From Acetobacteraceae bacterium (GTDB lineage: Bacteria > Pseudomonadota > Alphaproteobacteria > Zavarziniales > Zavarziniaceae), in assembly GCA_947379865.1 (NCBI GenBank), contig CANCOY010000093.1, forward strand, positions 1-14,108: a stretch of DNA of 14,108 bases, given 5' to 3'. The notes under the pieces are model-generated. The model saw only the letters and a list, made by a program, of their open reading frames with translations. It had not been told where the DNA came from and did not search any database. Below, one piece after another: positions 13,786 to 14,108 of this stretch. The translations under genes were made by a program, and so were the position numbers. Position 1 is the first letter of the stretch, and the number at the start of each line of letters is the position of its first letter.

Positions 13786-14108
13786 GTGCTGGGTTGGGTT
13801 ATCTGCTGCGGCGCTATGGGTGTGCTGTTGGTGGGGCCGTTGCCGTCGAATTTGCCCTGCTTGCTCCCATCCTCGCCATGCTGGCTCTGGGTGTCTACGA
13901 CTTTGGCAGTTACACCGTGCAAAAGCAGCGGCTGACGTCGAGCGCGCGGGAGGCGGCCCAGTATGCCCTGGTGGCGGCAGATTTTTTCTATGGCTGCCGC
14001 AGCCAATATGGTGCTGCCAGCGCCTGCGCCTCGGACAGCACGGTGAACACGACCCTTGATGATGCCGTCAGCGTGGGCCTGAAATCGGCCCCGGCTGGCA
14101 CCACGGCC
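13782..14108 (+). CDS. TadE-like pseudopilin, 3' truncated by window edge
   Basis: A reading frame starting at ATG 13782, inside the stop of the TadG-like gene, and still open at the last base (109 codons visible). The N-terminus is MSAGLGYLLRRYGCAVGG, then AVAVEFALLAPILAMLALGVYDFGSY, a TadE-type (PF07811) segment. Gly18 is followed by AVAVE, with Glu at +5 (Glu23), the prepilin-peptidase pattern in which cleavage falls after Gly. VQKQRLTSSAREAAQYAL (about 46-63) completes the TadE domain. A Cys/Ser-rich exported part begins after about residue 70. TadE and TadF pseudopilins are needed for Flp pilus assembly. The pairing with TadG supports a tad minor-pilin operon continuing beyond the window. 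Confidence 0.88.
   Translation, partial: MSAGLGYLLRRYGCAVGGAVAVEFALLAPILAMLALGVYDFGSYTVQKQRLTSSAREAAQYALVAADFFYGCRSQYGAASACASDSTVNTTLDDAVSVGLKSAPAGTTA

Overview
The window is GC-rich, densely packed bacterial chromosome. The gene content points to an alphaproteobacterium: an RND pump, an HI0933-type flavoprotein, a CbpA/CbpM pair and Tad pilus genes, with C/G-ending codons throughout. The order or genus cannot be fixed from the sequence alone. No tRNA, rRNA, CRISPR array, insertion sequence or phage gene was seen.

Layout. Positions 1-1695 (+) hold the C-terminal half of an RND efflux permease, cut by the window edge. It meets, tail to tail, a three-gene minus-strand run: RluA-type pseudouridine synthase (4793-4095), then HI0933/PP_4765-type flavoprotein (4098-2863, ATGA overlap), then Old Yellow Enzyme-family reductase (2804-1692). 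The RND and reductase genes share the palindrome CTAG for both stop codons. Divergent from the synthase is a small gene of unknown function (4986-5477, +), which converges through a perfect hairpin on an ornithine carbamoyltransferase (6523-5549, -). Upstream of that enzyme gene are a plausible promoter, a strong stem-loop and a 20-codon leader ORF with three consecutive Arg codons, whose stop overlaps the GTG start. Next on the minus strand are an MFS transporter (7957-6704) and a chaperone pair: a CbpA-type J-domain protein (9432-8473) followed by a CbpM-like modulator (8476-8024, ATGA overlap).

A 383-bp divergent spacer (9433-9816) with an inverted repeat and several weak stem-loops leads to a stand-alone elongation factor G gene (9817-11934, +). 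It has no rpsL, rpsG or tuf beside it and ends in two tandem hairpins, the second a textbook intrinsic terminator. After a spacer of about 115 bp begins a Tad pilus unit: a TadG-like protein with a large exported region (12154-13785), then, with an ATGA overlap, a TadE-like pseudopilin that runs off the window at 14108.

How the genes fit together. The window is several short units rather than one pathway. The themes are tRNA/rRNA modification and redox (rlu, flavoprotein, reductase), arginine/ornithine metabolism (OTC), protein folding and translation (CbpA/CbpM and EF-G, divergently arranged), and surface pilus assembly (Tad). No clearly new multigene system was found. The observations most worth checking are the OTC leader with its Arg-codon uORF and variant substrate motif, the EF-G outside the str operon, and the operator-like repeat between EF-G and the chaperone pair.
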